The notes below the pieces were generated by a model, which had not been told where the DNA came from, did not search any database, and was given only the letters and a program-made list of their open reading frames with translations. This document shows positions 10,721-23,045 of a stretch of DNA of 64,000 nucleotides, piece after piece (the stretch's first letter is position 1; every line of letters begins with the position of its first letter). Location: NCBI RefSeq assembly GCF_010093535.1, contig NW_022985203.1, forward strand, positions 248,001 to 312,000, written 5' to 3'. A program made the translations under genes and the position numbers. Source of the stretch: Lindgomyces ingoldianus (taxonomy: Eukaryota > Ascomycota > Dothideomycetes > Pleosporales > Lindgomycetaceae).

Positions 10721-12517
10721 ATTGCTTGAGTTCTTGGAGGTGGCTCATGCGACCTCATGGCCTCTCCGGTAAATGGCCAAAACAACGCCTGCCCCTTCTA
10801 TCATGCACAACAGGTCCCCCAGCCTTAAGAGAGAGCTCGTAGGAAAGGAGCTTTTTCATAACTATCTGATACCTATTTTTACTATTTTTAACTCCTGTAT
10901 CGTCCAAAAATGATGGCGTTATCGGTTTAACCACAGCAGGAATGCACCTTACAGCTCAGCTACCACATGCAAACTTTCCTTAAAAGGCAGGCTCACTTTT
11001 GTCTCTTTACTTTCCTTTCTATCCTAAGACGTAAATACGCAAGGTAATGTATTTATAATACATTGTACTATAACGTGTTTCATGCGAGCGCCGCACCCAA
11101 GCGAGCGCCGCAGCATGCTCACACTTTATCTCAGAAATAGATATCCCCGCCCTTCCCTTTTTGTATTTGGTTAAATGGTATGCAGTTACATAAGCTTCTT
11201 TGACTATACGATTGCCTCTCTCGTGATCCTTCGACCTTCCATCCCTCACCCGGTTGTCACCTCGCTAATGGTACAAAACCTCCCACCCTTTTAAACGACC
11301 AAGCTACCTACCGGCAGAATTATATCGGCTTCGATGGAGATTCGATAACGAAGGCTCAATGGAGCGAGAAGTCTTTCGCTATAGCGAGCTTCCGTCGGCG
11401 ACGTCCTTCCAGTTGTTCCACATTAAGAATCAGTCTTCAATAAATTCGACACTTGCAGCTATCTATTACATTATTCAACTAAACGCTTTCCATCCTCTGG
11501 TTATTGGAACGTCCGACCACTTTCCGGTGCTGTAACTAGCAGCTGGGACTATTATCTGCAATGGAAGATCCCCCAACGTCACCCATAATGTGATTGAGAT
11601 ACTCCGCATCTTACAGAATGTAGACTCCAAATGCATGGGCCTCACAGGTCGGAATATAAGCTCTAAGAACATCCTGTGAGTGAATTCTCCTTGTTTCAAT
11701 CCACGTCCCATTCCCGCCAATAATTGCTTGGTCCCAATGATGGGCAGCACTTATAAACAAGAGGAACAAGTTTGTGGCCATTTGGAAACTGTCACGCAAC
11801 AGACTAACCCTTACCTTGAATTCTTAAAGCAGGCTAACATTCGAGATGAATATTCCTCTGAAGCCCGGGAAAACCCCATTTGAGACTAAACTACGGGTGG
11901 GGAACGCTCTTGAAGACATGAGGGCTAATGCACAGACCTCATTTCAGGATCATGCGGCATGGGTGATGGAATAGATACACACCTTCTTGACGTCTTCGGT
12001 TGGGTCATGTGTGGCCTGTCTAAGAATTTGTTTGAGAGGTCTCTAATCCTGCTATTTGTGATGAGTACTATTTCGTGGCGTGCGTTCATCGTGCGTTCAT
12101 AGGGACCCTCGAGCACATACAGAACGCTGAACGTGAACACATGCGAGGACATCTACAGTGTAATAATCGGAGAGCGCTAGCCAGAGGGTCTCTCCGAGCT
12201 CGAGACAACCAATCTCGTCTGAGGGATATTCTGTTCGGGTTTCAAGGCGAGATGCTATCACGGTAGTGATATTTAAGTTGAAGAAGGTAAAGTATGGTGG
12301 ACTGCTGAGCTGGGATTGTGTTTATGGACTTCAATGCACCTACCTAGTTTGAGACTTAGTTTGTTTAATGTGCGATTAGATTCTTCGGAGTAGGAACATC
12401 GAATGAAAAATTTTCCTTTTGGATTCTAGTGGCTTAATGAACTAGTCCCATCCTAAGTTATTACTCATTCCAGCAGGGCTTCTGAAATTAAGTGGCCCCC
12501 CCCCCAAACTCACTCGC
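10721..12517. other. AT-rich gene-poor stretch
   Basis: Open frames are short and unsupported on both strands. Part may be further eroded sequence of the TPR gene at 10.3-10.7 kb, but I could not recognise domains. The last bases, including a run of cytosines at 12494-12502, are the 3' flank of the transporter. Confidence 0.4.
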
Positions 12518-14150
12518 TCAAATCGTAAACCTAAACGACGGATCTCCCAACAAAATTCTCTCGCCTCTATCCGCCTGCTTATTACACTTCCTAAAGTACA
12601 GCGTCAAAATGCCGACCGTCATCATGACTAACACATTACAAGTCATACACGCGGCAAATCCAGGGATATACTTGGGCGCATCCTGAGTCCTAAAAATCAG
12701 CGCCCCAGAGATCCCGCCAATACCTCCTATGCCGGTTAGACTCGCCGAGCAAAACGCGCGTCTCCACTGCCCGCGGATGTTATTCGCTTGGTACGCCATC
12801 ACGCTCGGAATTGCGGAATTGGTGCCAGCAACCGTGATAAAGACGCCGACGTACTGGCCCCAAGGGTTTTTAACGAAGCCCATGATGGGGATGCCGATGA
12901 GGGAAATGAGGCAAAGGAAACAGAGCACTGGACCCCGGGTTTTGTATTTGTCGGAGAACCACGCGGAGCCGTACATTAGGATGCCGGAGAAGACGTAGGG
13001 AGGGGCACCAAGGCATTGGGACATTGCCATGCTGAATTTGAGGTTGGTGTTGAGGATTATGGGAAGGAAGAAGGCGAAGGCATAGGCGATTGTGGTCACG
13101 AGGCTGGGAGGCGATTAGTATTTGGGCAGGGATAAGATGAAGAGTTGGATTGGCCTAGACTTACAAAAGGATGAAGGGAAAACCATAAATGTACCATTCC
13201 GTGGCTGGCTCGAGGAACTTCTTCCAAGAGAATTTCTCGGGTTCCACGTCGCCTCGGTCGGCATTTAGACGGTCGATGACAAGATTGAGTTCGTCGGGAT
13301 TCAGGAATCCCCAGCTTGGTTTTTTTCGTTCCTCGTCTGGAAATTTGACAATGAAAGATAAGGCGAAAATAGCGACTCCGCAGGTGATTATGCCTTCCAT
13401 GATGAAGATCCTGAAGATTTGAGGTTGGGTTGAGTGAATGATATGATGGGTTGAGCGTACCAGCGCCAGCCTCGAATACTTCGGACACCTTCCATCTGCT
13501 GCAAACCGTACGCCATAATGCCTGATAGCGCCGAAGCTAGACTACCAATTAAATAGAAGACGGAATATCGACGAGCAACTTCGACTATGTTGTGTTAGAA
13601 TGCCCCAGAACCTACGCAAGGTTCAGAAGTACTTACATTTCGTATACCAACACGAAAGCAAGTACAAGCACCCTGGAAAATATCCACTCTCCAACCCTCC
13701 AAGTATCAATCTCAGCGGCACAAGCGTGTGCCAATTCTGCGCAAACCCAAAACCAATAATAACACCCCCCCAAACGATGCAAATCCCCGGTAAGAAAAAT
13801 CTCGGTCCAATCTTTCTGCAAAGGACAATCATGAAAGGTTGGAGGAGAATGTATGTAATGAAGAAGCACATGTTGACGAGGTTGTAGCCGTAACCTGTAC
13901 GCATACGCAGGTCGACGAGCATCCCCGCAATGGCTGCATTGGACACGTTCTTACGGTCCATTAGGGAGATGCCATACATGGCCCCGAGAGCTGGAATTAG
14001 TCGCCAGTCAATTCTGTGGCGCAGCTTTGCGGAGAGTTCGGGGTCAAAGTCGTGGGAGGTGATGCTGGACGGGGAGTGGAGGCTTTGGTCGAGGCCTTTT
14101 TCGACGTTTTCGACTTGCTCAATGAGCTCTTTTTTAGTGGAAGGCGCCAT
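12518..14150 (-). CDS. MFS anion:cation symporter (Dal5/Tna1-like)
   Basis: A plasma-membrane proton-coupled importer of small carboxylates or vitamins (allantoate, nicotinate or related anions); the substrate cannot be read from sequence. Four exons (13637-14150, 13461-13584, 13165-13410, 12518-13103) join in frame to 489 residues, normal for the family, with about 12 hydrophobic segments. The diagnostic opening is present: RHRIDWRLIPALGAMYGISL followed by MDRKNVSNAAIAGM, then GRKIGPR-like loop residues and RLILGGLESGYFPG. Introns have GTAAGT, GTACGC and GTAAGT donors with AG acceptors. The start chosen is MAPSTKKEL at 14150, which has a better context than an in-frame Met ten codons upstream. 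It has no obvious pathway partner next door. Confidence 0.92.
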
Positions 14151-15186
14151 CCTGGAGGGAGAGGCGATATATTTAATCAAAGAGAATGGCGGGGGAGACG
14201 ATTTATAGAGAAGCGAGAAGCAATCTGAGAGAGGCCGACCTCAAGATATATATCTTGTCTGCGTGGCAGTACCTCATGCCATACAAAATGATACATGAAA
14301 GATTCCAAGACCCTACATGAAAAGGCCCAGAACTTCCCCGCAAAAAGTGGTCATGTCATTTCCGGGGGTCCCGGATTCTCTGCAAAGTACGGTGATACCC
14401 GTCCTTGATGTTTGAGCGGTCGTTGTTGCCGACTCCTCAACCAAGACGTATTAGGCAGGTTCGCCGCAGAAGTAGCCAAAAACATCAGATAAGCCAAGAC
14501 ATTGGTGGAGCAACTCAGAGTAATATACTCGTGTCTGATATGCAACCGTGAGAGAAAGGACATGTAAGCACATGCGAGTCATCGTGTGGTGATGAAATGG
14601 CGTGAAGCATAGTCAATCCCTCGGACGGCAAGTATATTCCAACATATCAAACGCTGCAGCCAAGGGCTTTGGTGCCTTGGGAATGGCAATGCACTGCTTT
14701 GGGATCGAGGCAATAGGTTAATAGCTTAACTACAAGAGACAATGTCGCTTAAAAGAGAAGGGGAAAAGTAGGAAATAAGGCGGAATACCTTTTCCGGTGG
14801 GAATAAGAACGCACTCAATGAGTCGGAGGAGTGATAATGGAGAGACTGTAAGTTGAAGGTTGACTTAAAGCCCGGATATGTTGAGGTCTCCGGGTACTAA
14901 AAGGTACTCGTTGCTGCGGGGTCTAGGTCACGTGCTCACCTTTTCCGACCGCAAAAAGGGGGGTCCACGAGTGTCCCATATCGTTTCTCTCAGACGACTG
15001 ATGTCCTAATATCCAGGCTCATAGTCACACTCCCCCAAATGTGCCCAAGAAACATCCCAAACGCCAATCCGGGTATCCAACATGCCCTGCTAGGTATCAT
15101 CTGTCATCGAAAATCCCATTAAAGTCCGTCTCTACCACCCCTCTTCGATTCGAAAGCCATGCTAATTCATTTATTATGATGAAGGG
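14151..15186. other. Intergenic: transporter promoter side
   Basis: Upstream region of the MFS gene and downstream region of the small minus-strand gene at 15.2 kb. It has a CACGTG E-box-like hexamer near 14930. No supported gene. Confidence 0.45.
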
Positions 15187-15654
15187 TTATGGCCAGTTGC
15201 CGCGGTTCCCAGGCGGGTAGCCATCGTTCGACCGATTTAGATCTTGGATTTGAAGCCACACAAACCAGATGAAGAACACCCCCCCGAGTATCCAGACCCC
15301 AATCCCGAAGCACAGTTGTGGTGTCCAAGACTCTGCTCTCCTTATATGCCTTGATCGTGGGGTAGGAAACGTATTGTAGTAGACCGTGAGGCTAGAGTTG
15401 TGGACAAGAGGATTGTGTGCTGGATCGGTATTCGGCGACGGATAGTAAGGAGGAGGGGGGTCGGTGTCGCGTCGGCTGTGGTGGCCATGATGGCCATGAT
15501 GGCCATGAAGGGCATGATCATTATTGTGGACATTCTGGGGGTGATGGTGGTGTGACGCGGTATCATGGGGCTGCCATATCGTGTCGTAGTGAATCGCGGT
15601 GTCAACGTGCGAAGTATCTACATGCGAGCTTGTATTGTGCGAAGTGTGGTCCAT
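15187..15654 (-). CDS. Small His-rich single-span membrane protein
   Basis: A single-exon protein of about 155 residues, counted from MDHTSHNTSSH. The first two thirds are hydrophilic and exceptionally His/Asp/Asn-rich, with GHHGHHGHH in the middle and a DPPPPYYP motif that resembles PPxY sorting signals. One strong C-terminal transmembrane helix (about LCFGIGVWILGGVFFIWFVW) is followed by a short polar tail. The layout is that of a type II or tail-anchored-like protein; metal binding by the His cluster is possible but unproved. The frame stays open upstream to 15807, adding a hydrophobic stretch (MFSVVQTLLFPYFVAA), so an alternative longer form with a signal-like N-terminus exists. I recognise no family. 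Confidence 0.6.
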   Translation of the reverse strand: MDHTSHNTSSHVDTSHVDTAIHYDTIWQPHDTASHHHHPQNVHNNDHALHGHHGHHGHHSRRDTDPPPPYYPSPNTDPAHNPLVHNSSLTVYYNTFPTPRSRHIRRAESWTPQLCFGIGVWILGGVFFIWFVWLQIQDLNRSNDGYPPGNRGNWP

Positions 15655-15952
15655 GATGCGCCCTAGTGCTGGTTCAGTTGGGGTGAGGCGGAGAGAGAAA
15701 TCTGTGGCGTTGGGCAAGGATGTGTTGATGATGAGGCGGGAGATGCGGGATGTGGTTGCTGCAGCGACGAAGTAGGGGAAGAGGAGAGTTTGAACAACGC
15801 TGAACAACGCTGATCAGTGTAGACGGATGGTGGCAATGTGGGGCCGTTTGTCATTTTCCATGTTCGAGGCGTGCGGTTTGGATTTGGGGCTGTGCCATGC
15901 TGGTGCCTGATTCTCCTCCATGTTCAAGGTTTCACGATCACCTTCCAAGTTG

Positions 15953-18003
15953 CTACCAGTGAAGACTCCTAGGCATGAAACTCGATACTCTCAGATCAGC
16001 GTGATATAGTCCCCAAGACTTCAACCTCATCCAGCCATATTTCGTCCCACATACAACCATGAATACATCCAGACCGAGCAAGCGGTAATAATCCTCATCT
16101 CTCCCTAAGATAACAGGACATTCAACACCTGACATCAGAATTACGACATCTCCAGCCTCGACAAAACGCGCACCAAGGCCCATCTATCGGTGTCGCGAAA
16201 ACGTGCTTTGCTGAATTCCCGAAATAATCCGCCCCGTAATCCCGAAGGTGGCCCTCTCTCAACTCACAAGTGAGAGCGAAGTGTATCTTCATGTCGTTAT
16301 CTCAGTCTCTGTAGACTTCTGGATAATCTATGTCTCTCCGAAACGTATCAAATTTATCTAAGAACTTTGGCTTTGCTTTGACGCTCTCGGGAATGGAGAA
16401 AGCCTGAGGGATTCGATTTAAGAATGACAAGCTACTGGTCTACACTATCTATGGCATTGGCCTTCTCGTGCTCACTGATCATACGTAAGAAACTTCTTTC
16501 CGGATAGTCGCCTCCATTGTTTGCCGGTAACGAGCATGCCGCATTTGCAGGGTCCGAAAGAAAACTTTTGCATAAGATTGGAAGTATACGCGTTCCTATC
16601 GGCCCAACAATCTGGGGGATTGAAGGTACGGTCTCATCAGAGCTGTCGATCCGAATACCTTGTATTTGACGCTCACGATCTCTGACACTGAATTCTAACT
16701 TGTATTCTCTTGATGCCCTTCACTAGTCCAAACTAGGACTACCACCAGTGCTGCTCTAGCCCGACACCCAAAAGGGTAGTGTTTTTATCAGCCGTAGTAA
16801 TCTAGCCTCCTAAAGAAGGGATGGAGAATTGTCTCAAATGATGGCGGATTAGTCATCTCAAGATACAAGTTCTCAGCGGCCTGGTTGTAATCGATGAGAG
16901 GTATGTAAAATATGCTCCATCATCTGGAGCATACTATAAACACCGTAAGTCTTATCCAGAATCTTCGGGCAGTCTTTCCTCCTCACTGACCTCATCACTG
17001 TCGTGAATGGCTCCTCTCCTTGTAGAACTCCTACGTGTCTCTTGCAGAGCGAATCAAATTCCTAGGTTCTGCGTAGCAGTCCCTGCCAAGCAAAATCTTG
17101 AATTTAGATAAGCACGGATGAAGAAGCGAATCACAGAGGCTCAAGAATAGTGGCAGGTTCGGCTTACCCGAATTAGCTGGAAGGGAGGTTGGCCATGAGA
17201 ATGGAATAGGTTGACCTTTGCCTCCGATCTCGTTTAAGGTACCGTTGTCCTCCGGGACATAAGCTTAGCTTTCTTTGGGATTAACCCTTGCACCGTCTGG
17301 GTGCGATGAAACCAGGATCGGCAAAATAATCGACTAACGAAGTAAGAGAGGTTTATATCTTCGTGAGATCGGCTATAGTACTGGCTGGTCTAGCGAGAGT
17401 GGTACGTGGCTGGTCTAGTATCCTCGTTTTTCTTAACGAGATTGCAATAGAGGAAAAGAATGTCTGTCTCCACTGACTCCTCCCCCACCCATACGATTGC
17501 GCTTTCTAACAGACTGTATACCGACCGCTATTCTAGAGATCTAAGCACTCTTGCCGGAACTAGAAGATTGATGAATGCATATTGAGTCAATCCACAGAAG
17601 GGGTTCCTCATCCTCCTGCTGTAGCCTTCGGTGCACTCTGTCTACATTTCGAGTAACCTAGAAAGCACCTCCATTGCATTTAATAGTCAAACTTGGTTGC
17701 TAGTAATCCCATGTGTAAGATAAAGCCTCGTACACTAGGAATTATTCACTGTAGAGAGTGGATTCGAAACGGTTGATATTGATGACATCTTGTGAGGTCA
17801 AACTACATCAGCGCAGAAGACGGAATCCGGAATCCGATGCAAGCGGTACATATTGATTTCCCTCTCGTTCAATAGTCGTGCATGTTGTTGTGAGACTCTT
17901 AAGTACTGAAGTCGGGTCGAGAAGATCAAGGTCGCTGTCCACCTGCGCCTTTGGTCGACACTCATGAGGGAAGCGTCCGCTCTGGCAAAACATGGTACAA
18001 TGC
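15953..18003 (-). pseudogene. Decayed HET-domain gene
   Basis: Relic of a heterokaryon-incompatibility protein, seen as ordered HET-family motifs on the minus strand, broken by stops and frame changes. From 5' to 3': an N-terminal fragment (MFCQSGRFPHEC) at about 17990; VYEALSYTWD near 17710-17737, matching the HET motif YxALSYxWG; LLWIDSICIHQ near 17572-17606, matching LWIDAICINQ; SRLFCRSWFHRTQTVQ near 17293-17340, matching SRPWFxRxWxxQE; and the C-terminal block MGLGARFVEAGDVVILMSG, then ECPVILGRD, YYRLLG near 16067-16183. Stop codons interrupt the HET domain itself. Intact HET proteins trigger cell death after fusion of unlike strains; this copy cannot encode one. Confidence 0.8.
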
Positions 18004-18301
18004 TCTGAATTAAGTAAAAATAAAGGTTAAACTACGGAATGCTGGTGGCCTAACGTGAAATATAGAGGTAATTTAGGACAGAAATTTGAAACCTTTAGAC
18101 GTTCTCCAAATTCTAGAGAGAGCCTGAATCGATTCCTGCCACAATCCACACTTTTCCGAGACTACCCGATTAGGAAGGTTTATAAAATTACTACGGAACA
18201 GTCACCACTGAGTGTTAATATTCCGGAGCAACCACCCTTCAAGACGCTTTTCCCGATTGGAAAACTTTAGGGACCTCCACCACGGACTGCAATTGCGCGT
18301 G

Positions 18302-20297
18302 ATGGAGAACTTGGAGGACCTTAAAGCTTACGTCGCTAGCGCAATCGGTCTCCTAACTCTTTTATTTTTCTATCTAGTCCTGAGAAAGGATCTAGAGGCG
18401 CCTGTCCCTTATGATGTTGCTCCACCAGCGCAGATCCAGCCAGGATGGAGGGGAGAGGTTCTGGATGAGCCTTCGTTGAAGGTGAGTGGGAAGGCTTCTA
18501 TGCGTCAGGTGATTATTATTGACTGTGTGTCAGGTATCCGGCTCCTCGGTAATTCAATGCTACGCTCCTGCAACCGGTGCCTCCCTGGGCCTCGTCAACC
18601 CATCCACCGCAGACGGCATCGATCGCGCGATAGCTAAAGCAAAGGAAGCGCAGGTAGAATGGGCAAAGACAACATTTGCGCAACGGAGAAAGGTCCTCAA
18701 GACTATGTTGAAGTAGGCATTCCCCACACAAGCATCGCGACATGGGATAACAGGAGGTCAGGTTCGTGCTGGAGAACCAGGAGACAATTGCCCGCGTCGC
18801 CTGTTTGGACTCTGGAAAGACTATGGTTGATGCGAGCCTAGGAGAGATTCTTGTCACGGCAGAGAAGCTGAAGTGGACGATTGACCATGGAGAGGCTTCG
18901 TTGAAGCCAGAGAGGAGGCCCACCAACTTCCTCATGATGTATAAGTGGAATGAGGTTATGTGGCAGCCATTGGGTGTTGTTGCGGCTTGTGTGAGCTGGA
19001 AGTAAGTCATCTCCATACTCCTCCCTCCTAGAGAAGTCAGGTTCTAACGAATCTAGTTACCCTGTAAGACTACCTGAACCTCCCATTCAACGACCATAGG
19101 ATCTGAAATCTATAGTTCCACAACCTCATTTCCCCAATAATAGCTTCTATTTTCTCCGGCAACGCCATCATCGTCAAAGGCTCCGAAGCTACTGCCTGGT
19201 CTAGCAGCTACTTTGCATGCATCGCAACTTCCGCGCTGATCGCGTGCGGCCATTCCCCCAACCTCATTCAATCCGTCATCTGCTGGCCGAACATCGCCAA
19301 CCACCTCACCTCCCACCCCTCAATCGCACACATCACTTTCATCGGCTCCCGCCCAATAGCACACCACGTCTGTGCCTCTGCCGCTAAAGCCCTAACACCC
19401 GTCTGCGTCGAGCTTGGCGGCAAAGACCCCGCCATCATCCTAGACGATCTATCCACCAGCAATTTCAAGCGCGTTGCCAGCATTCTCATGCGCGGAACCT
19501 TTCAATCCGCTGGCCAAAACTGTATAGGTCTAGAACGCGTCATCGCCCTGCCAAACGTCTACCGGAAACTCATTGACCACCTCACACCCCTCATCCGCGC
19601 CCTGCAGCCCGGCTCAATCCTCAATTCCTCCCCCAGCCACCCCGTCGACGTTGGCGCTTCCATATCCGCCGCAAACTTCGCAAACCTCGAAGCTCTGATC
19701 CAAGATGCCGTAGACCAAGGTGCGCGGCTGCTCGCAGGCGGGAAACGCTACATCCACCCGCAATTCCCCCAAGGTCACTATTTCACCCCTACGTTCATAG
19801 TCGACGTGACACCGACTATGAAAATCGCGCAAACTGAGCTATTCGCCCCCGTCTTCCTACTCATGCGTGCGGAATCCGTAGGCGATGCTATTGCCATCGC
19901 AAACAGCACTTCGTACGCCCTCGGCGCCTCTGTCTACGGTTCCAACTCGTCCGACCTGGAACGCGTAGTTCGTGAAGTGCACGCCGGGATGGTGGCCGTG
20001 AATGACTTCGCTGTCACCTACATGGTGCAACTGCCATTCGGCGGGGTAAAAGGGAGTGGGTATGGCAGGTTTGCCGGGAAGGAAGGATTAAGGAGTTTGT
20101 GCAACCAGAAAGCGGTTACAAGGGATAGGTGGCCTGGGGTGAAGACGAGTATCCCGCCGCCGATGGATATACCGTTCGGGAGTAAGGGGAAAGGGGCTAC
20201 GGAACGCGCGTGGAAGTTTGCGGAGGGAATTGTTTGGTTGGGTTATGGGGATTGGAGGGGGAAGGTTAGGGGCATCAGGGGGTTACTTGGGTTGTAG
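18302..20297 (+). CDS. Msc7-like membrane-anchored aldehyde dehydrogenase
   Basis: NAD(P)-dependent oxidation of an aldehyde to an acid; the natural substrate is not known for the Msc7 group. Five exons (18302-18481, 18534-18712, 18762-19001, 19057-19063, 19116-20297) join to 595 residues, close to yeast Msc7. An N-terminal membrane helix (YVASAIGLLTLLFFYLVL) precedes the enzyme. Landmarks are WNYPFHN (completed only through the seven-base exon 4), GNAIIVKGSE, ITFIGS, VELGGKDP with the catalytic Glu near residue 299, FQSAGQNC with the catalytic Cys near 334, and LPFGGVKGSGYGRFAG. All landmarks of an active enzyme are present. The gene ends about 180 bp from the end of the convergent glutamine-synthetase-like gene. 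The start at 18302 immediately precedes the membrane helix. Confidence 0.93.
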
Positions 20298-20474
20298 GAG
20301 CGCTGCAAGAGGGTGTTGTGGTTCTAGCCTCGAACCTGGCCTCATACCTACAGCATTTTCTTGAAAGGGTTTGTACAGTGTGTAATTGTAATAGTTAATT
20401 TGACTAGGGGTAATCTCGGCTAGTATCAAGCATCCGAGTCCTCAAACTGTGCGGTTTTTCGCCTCTCAACCTAT

Positions 20475-22120
20475 CTAAACCGTCTCAATATACCGTCTAA
20501 CTTCCCAGTCCGTGACAGCTTCATCCCATAGCCTTATTTCATGTTGTCTCGTTCCACCAAAGTGATCCACAAAATCATCACCAAAGACTTCTCTTGCTAC
20601 ACTCTCCTTCGCCATAAACCGGTCTGTGGCCTCTTTCAACGACTTCGCAAGCCGTACCCCTTCATCCGACGACCCACCAGTATCTTCACCCTTCCCAAGC
20701 GGTGGAATGGGAATTTCCATCTTCTTACTGACTCCCCGCCACCCGAGCGCTAAAATCGCAGCAAGCACAAAATGCGGATTCGTATCCGCGCCGGGCACTC
20801 TGACCTCGAATCTCGTGGCCTTTGGACTTGAAGTGGGCGGACTAATCAAACGTATGGAAGCAGCGCGATGTTCCAGGCCCCAAGACACCGTCACAGGCGC
20901 CCAGAAATTCTCCACTAATCTCTTATAACTATTCACATTCGGCGCGAGAATCGGCATGATATCCGGTAGACCATCAATCAAGCCCGCCAGGAAATGTCGT
21001 CCGAGATCAGAGAGCCACCGCACGTCTTGCCATTTGTGGTCTTTATCTTCAGTTTCGCGGAAGAAGAGGTTTTGGCCAGATGAGTCGACAATGGAAACGT
21101 GCATGTGGCCGGAGTTGCCCGGGAGCCCTTCCCGGGGCTTTGCCATAAAGCATGGGGTTATGCCGAATTTGGAGCCGAGAGATTTCACGACAAGTTTAAA
21201 TAGCGAGGCTTTATCGGCCATAGCAGTTATTTCGCAGAATTGAAGAGCCTGTGGAAGAGTGCGTTAGCTGTGGTTCGGAGAGGATGCAGTGGAGAGGATG
21301 GGGACTGACAGCTTCGAACACACCCGGTCCGCTCTCTGTATGCCAGCCTTCGATTGCGCAGTTAAATGCGTCACATGCATCGAATACGCCATAATAGTAT
21401 TCCTGGTTATGCACCGGTCTCGTGATGCTATACCCAAACATGCCCTCGGTAAGACTCGGCAGCGAATTCACAGGATTATCTTTGAGAAATGCAGCAGTTG
21501 AGGAAGAATTCCGTTCAGATCCGTCGTGGGTCTGGGGTGCTCGAAATTGGAAGAATTCGTATTCCGCTGTGAGATTCGGACGCCAACGTTAGTGACTCGA
21601 AGGGAAGCTGAAAGGCCGCCGACACCAACCTGGCTGAATCCTCAGACTAGGGGGCACGCGGGAGATGGTAGTTGTTGCGGGGCTTACCTCCTGCCATTGC
21701 GCCATAACCGTGTTCTGCAATCTTATCTACGGTCCGTTTGAGCAGGGAGCGCGGACATGCGCTGAGGGAGGCGTGGGTGTCGGGGTCGAAGAAGCTGACA
21801 AGGAAAAAAGGGACATTATTCTCCCAGGGTATGCGCCGGTAGGAACTGAGGTCTGCTACTGCGATTAAATCCCGGTATCCGTTCTCCTTGTTGCTTATCT
21901 TAAGCTCGCGGAAGTACGTCTGGTCGTGCATGTCCCACCCGAACACAACTGAGCAGAAGCCGAAGCCTTCCTTGGCTATGGACAGGAATTTTTTCTTCGC
22001 CATGAGCTTGCCGCGCAGTAAGCCATCAACGTCGACGCCGGCTACTTTGACGGCATTGTCGTTCTTGAGTAGTTCGGGGAGGCTATCAACGGTTATATGC
22101 GTGGGGTCTTGATCGGACAT
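20475..22120 (-). CDS. Glutamine-synthetase-like ligase (FluG/PuuA type)
   Basis: Class I-type glutamine synthetase fold. Fungal members of this branch resemble the C-terminal half of FluG and bacterial gamma-glutamylpolyamine synthetases, so the amine acceptor may not be ammonia. Three exons (21688-22120, 21310-21566, 20475-21248) give 487 residues. Visible parts are the N-terminal beta-Grasp region (GVDVDGLLRGKLM), DLSSYRRIPWE, the metal-binding GAEYEFFQF formed across intron 1, the ATP signature in KPREGLPGNSGHMHVS, NSYKRL, HRAASIRLI, and the C-terminal region ending VRRYIETV. Introns have GTAAGC and GTCAGT donors. It lies between an aldehyde dehydrogenase and an SDR/amine oxidase pair, a setting that suits amine or polyamine breakdown. 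Assimilatory glutamine synthesis is less likely because eukaryotic GSII has a different sequence. Confidence 0.9.
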
Positions 22121-23045
22121 TGTGGCCGGGAGAGTGTTGGAAGATACTGTTGAAGTGTCTAGAGGACTGAGGGGAGGTTGAAATAGAGGGGAGAGCTGCT
22201 TTGAGGCGGTTGAAGGCCTAATGCAAGCAGGTTTGAGCTGGTGATGGTGACGAGGGCTGAAGCAGCAGGTTCAAGCTTTGACCAATGAGGGGCTACCATC
22301 GGAAGGAGCTTAGCGGACGATACGAGTATGCAGTCCGACATCATGCTTCAGCAATCTCGAGAACCAACATATGTACGTGGGAACGCGCCGAAAATACTAC
22401 ACCAGACTATTATTATTAGCTTTTATGGACGAATCTATAGTTCTCAAGTATCTCACCCGAATTTGTTATGATGGACCCCGAACGAGGTGATCCACTGAGC
22501 GAGCCGGTCCCCTCTTCAATTGGTGGGGCACATTCTGGCGTCACACGCGTCTCGTGCGCTCGATATTCATCCTCATGACCCTTTATTCACCGTAACAATG
22601 GCGAAAGAGCTGTCAAACCCCCTCGGCGTTACCTAACGAACAAGCGACGGCGGTCCGCCCACGTCCGGTCCCCCAGTGATCCTCTTATCTAACAGCAATC
22701 TGCATTGGGCCGATTATCGGGAGGGAGCTATTCCACCGACACTACCCGTATCAGTCTTCTCCTTCAACATCAATTTCTCCGCTTGATCCTGCGACACCAA
22801 AGCTTGTCGACCATACTCCCCTCGTTCTTATAGGAGGGTAAGTTACTGTTTAGATGAGTCTTTCATCTTATCCTTTCCTGGAGCATCTCAAGACTAGCGT
22901 GCATCTCTACAGCGCTTCCGGTCTTTTATATTAGTCACAACTACTCTCCTGCCTCACATATCCACTTTGACTCAAACTTCGGGCTAACGACAACTCAGAA
23001 ACTTCACCTCAGCCTTTCCGAATATCGAAATCGGACTCATTCAAC
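22121..23045. promoter_or_regulatory. Divergent promoter region, GS-like / SDR genes
   Basis: About 925 bp between two divergently transcribed genes, so it should carry both promoters. Pyrimidine-rich tracts precede the SDR start. No further supported gene. Confidence 0.5.
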
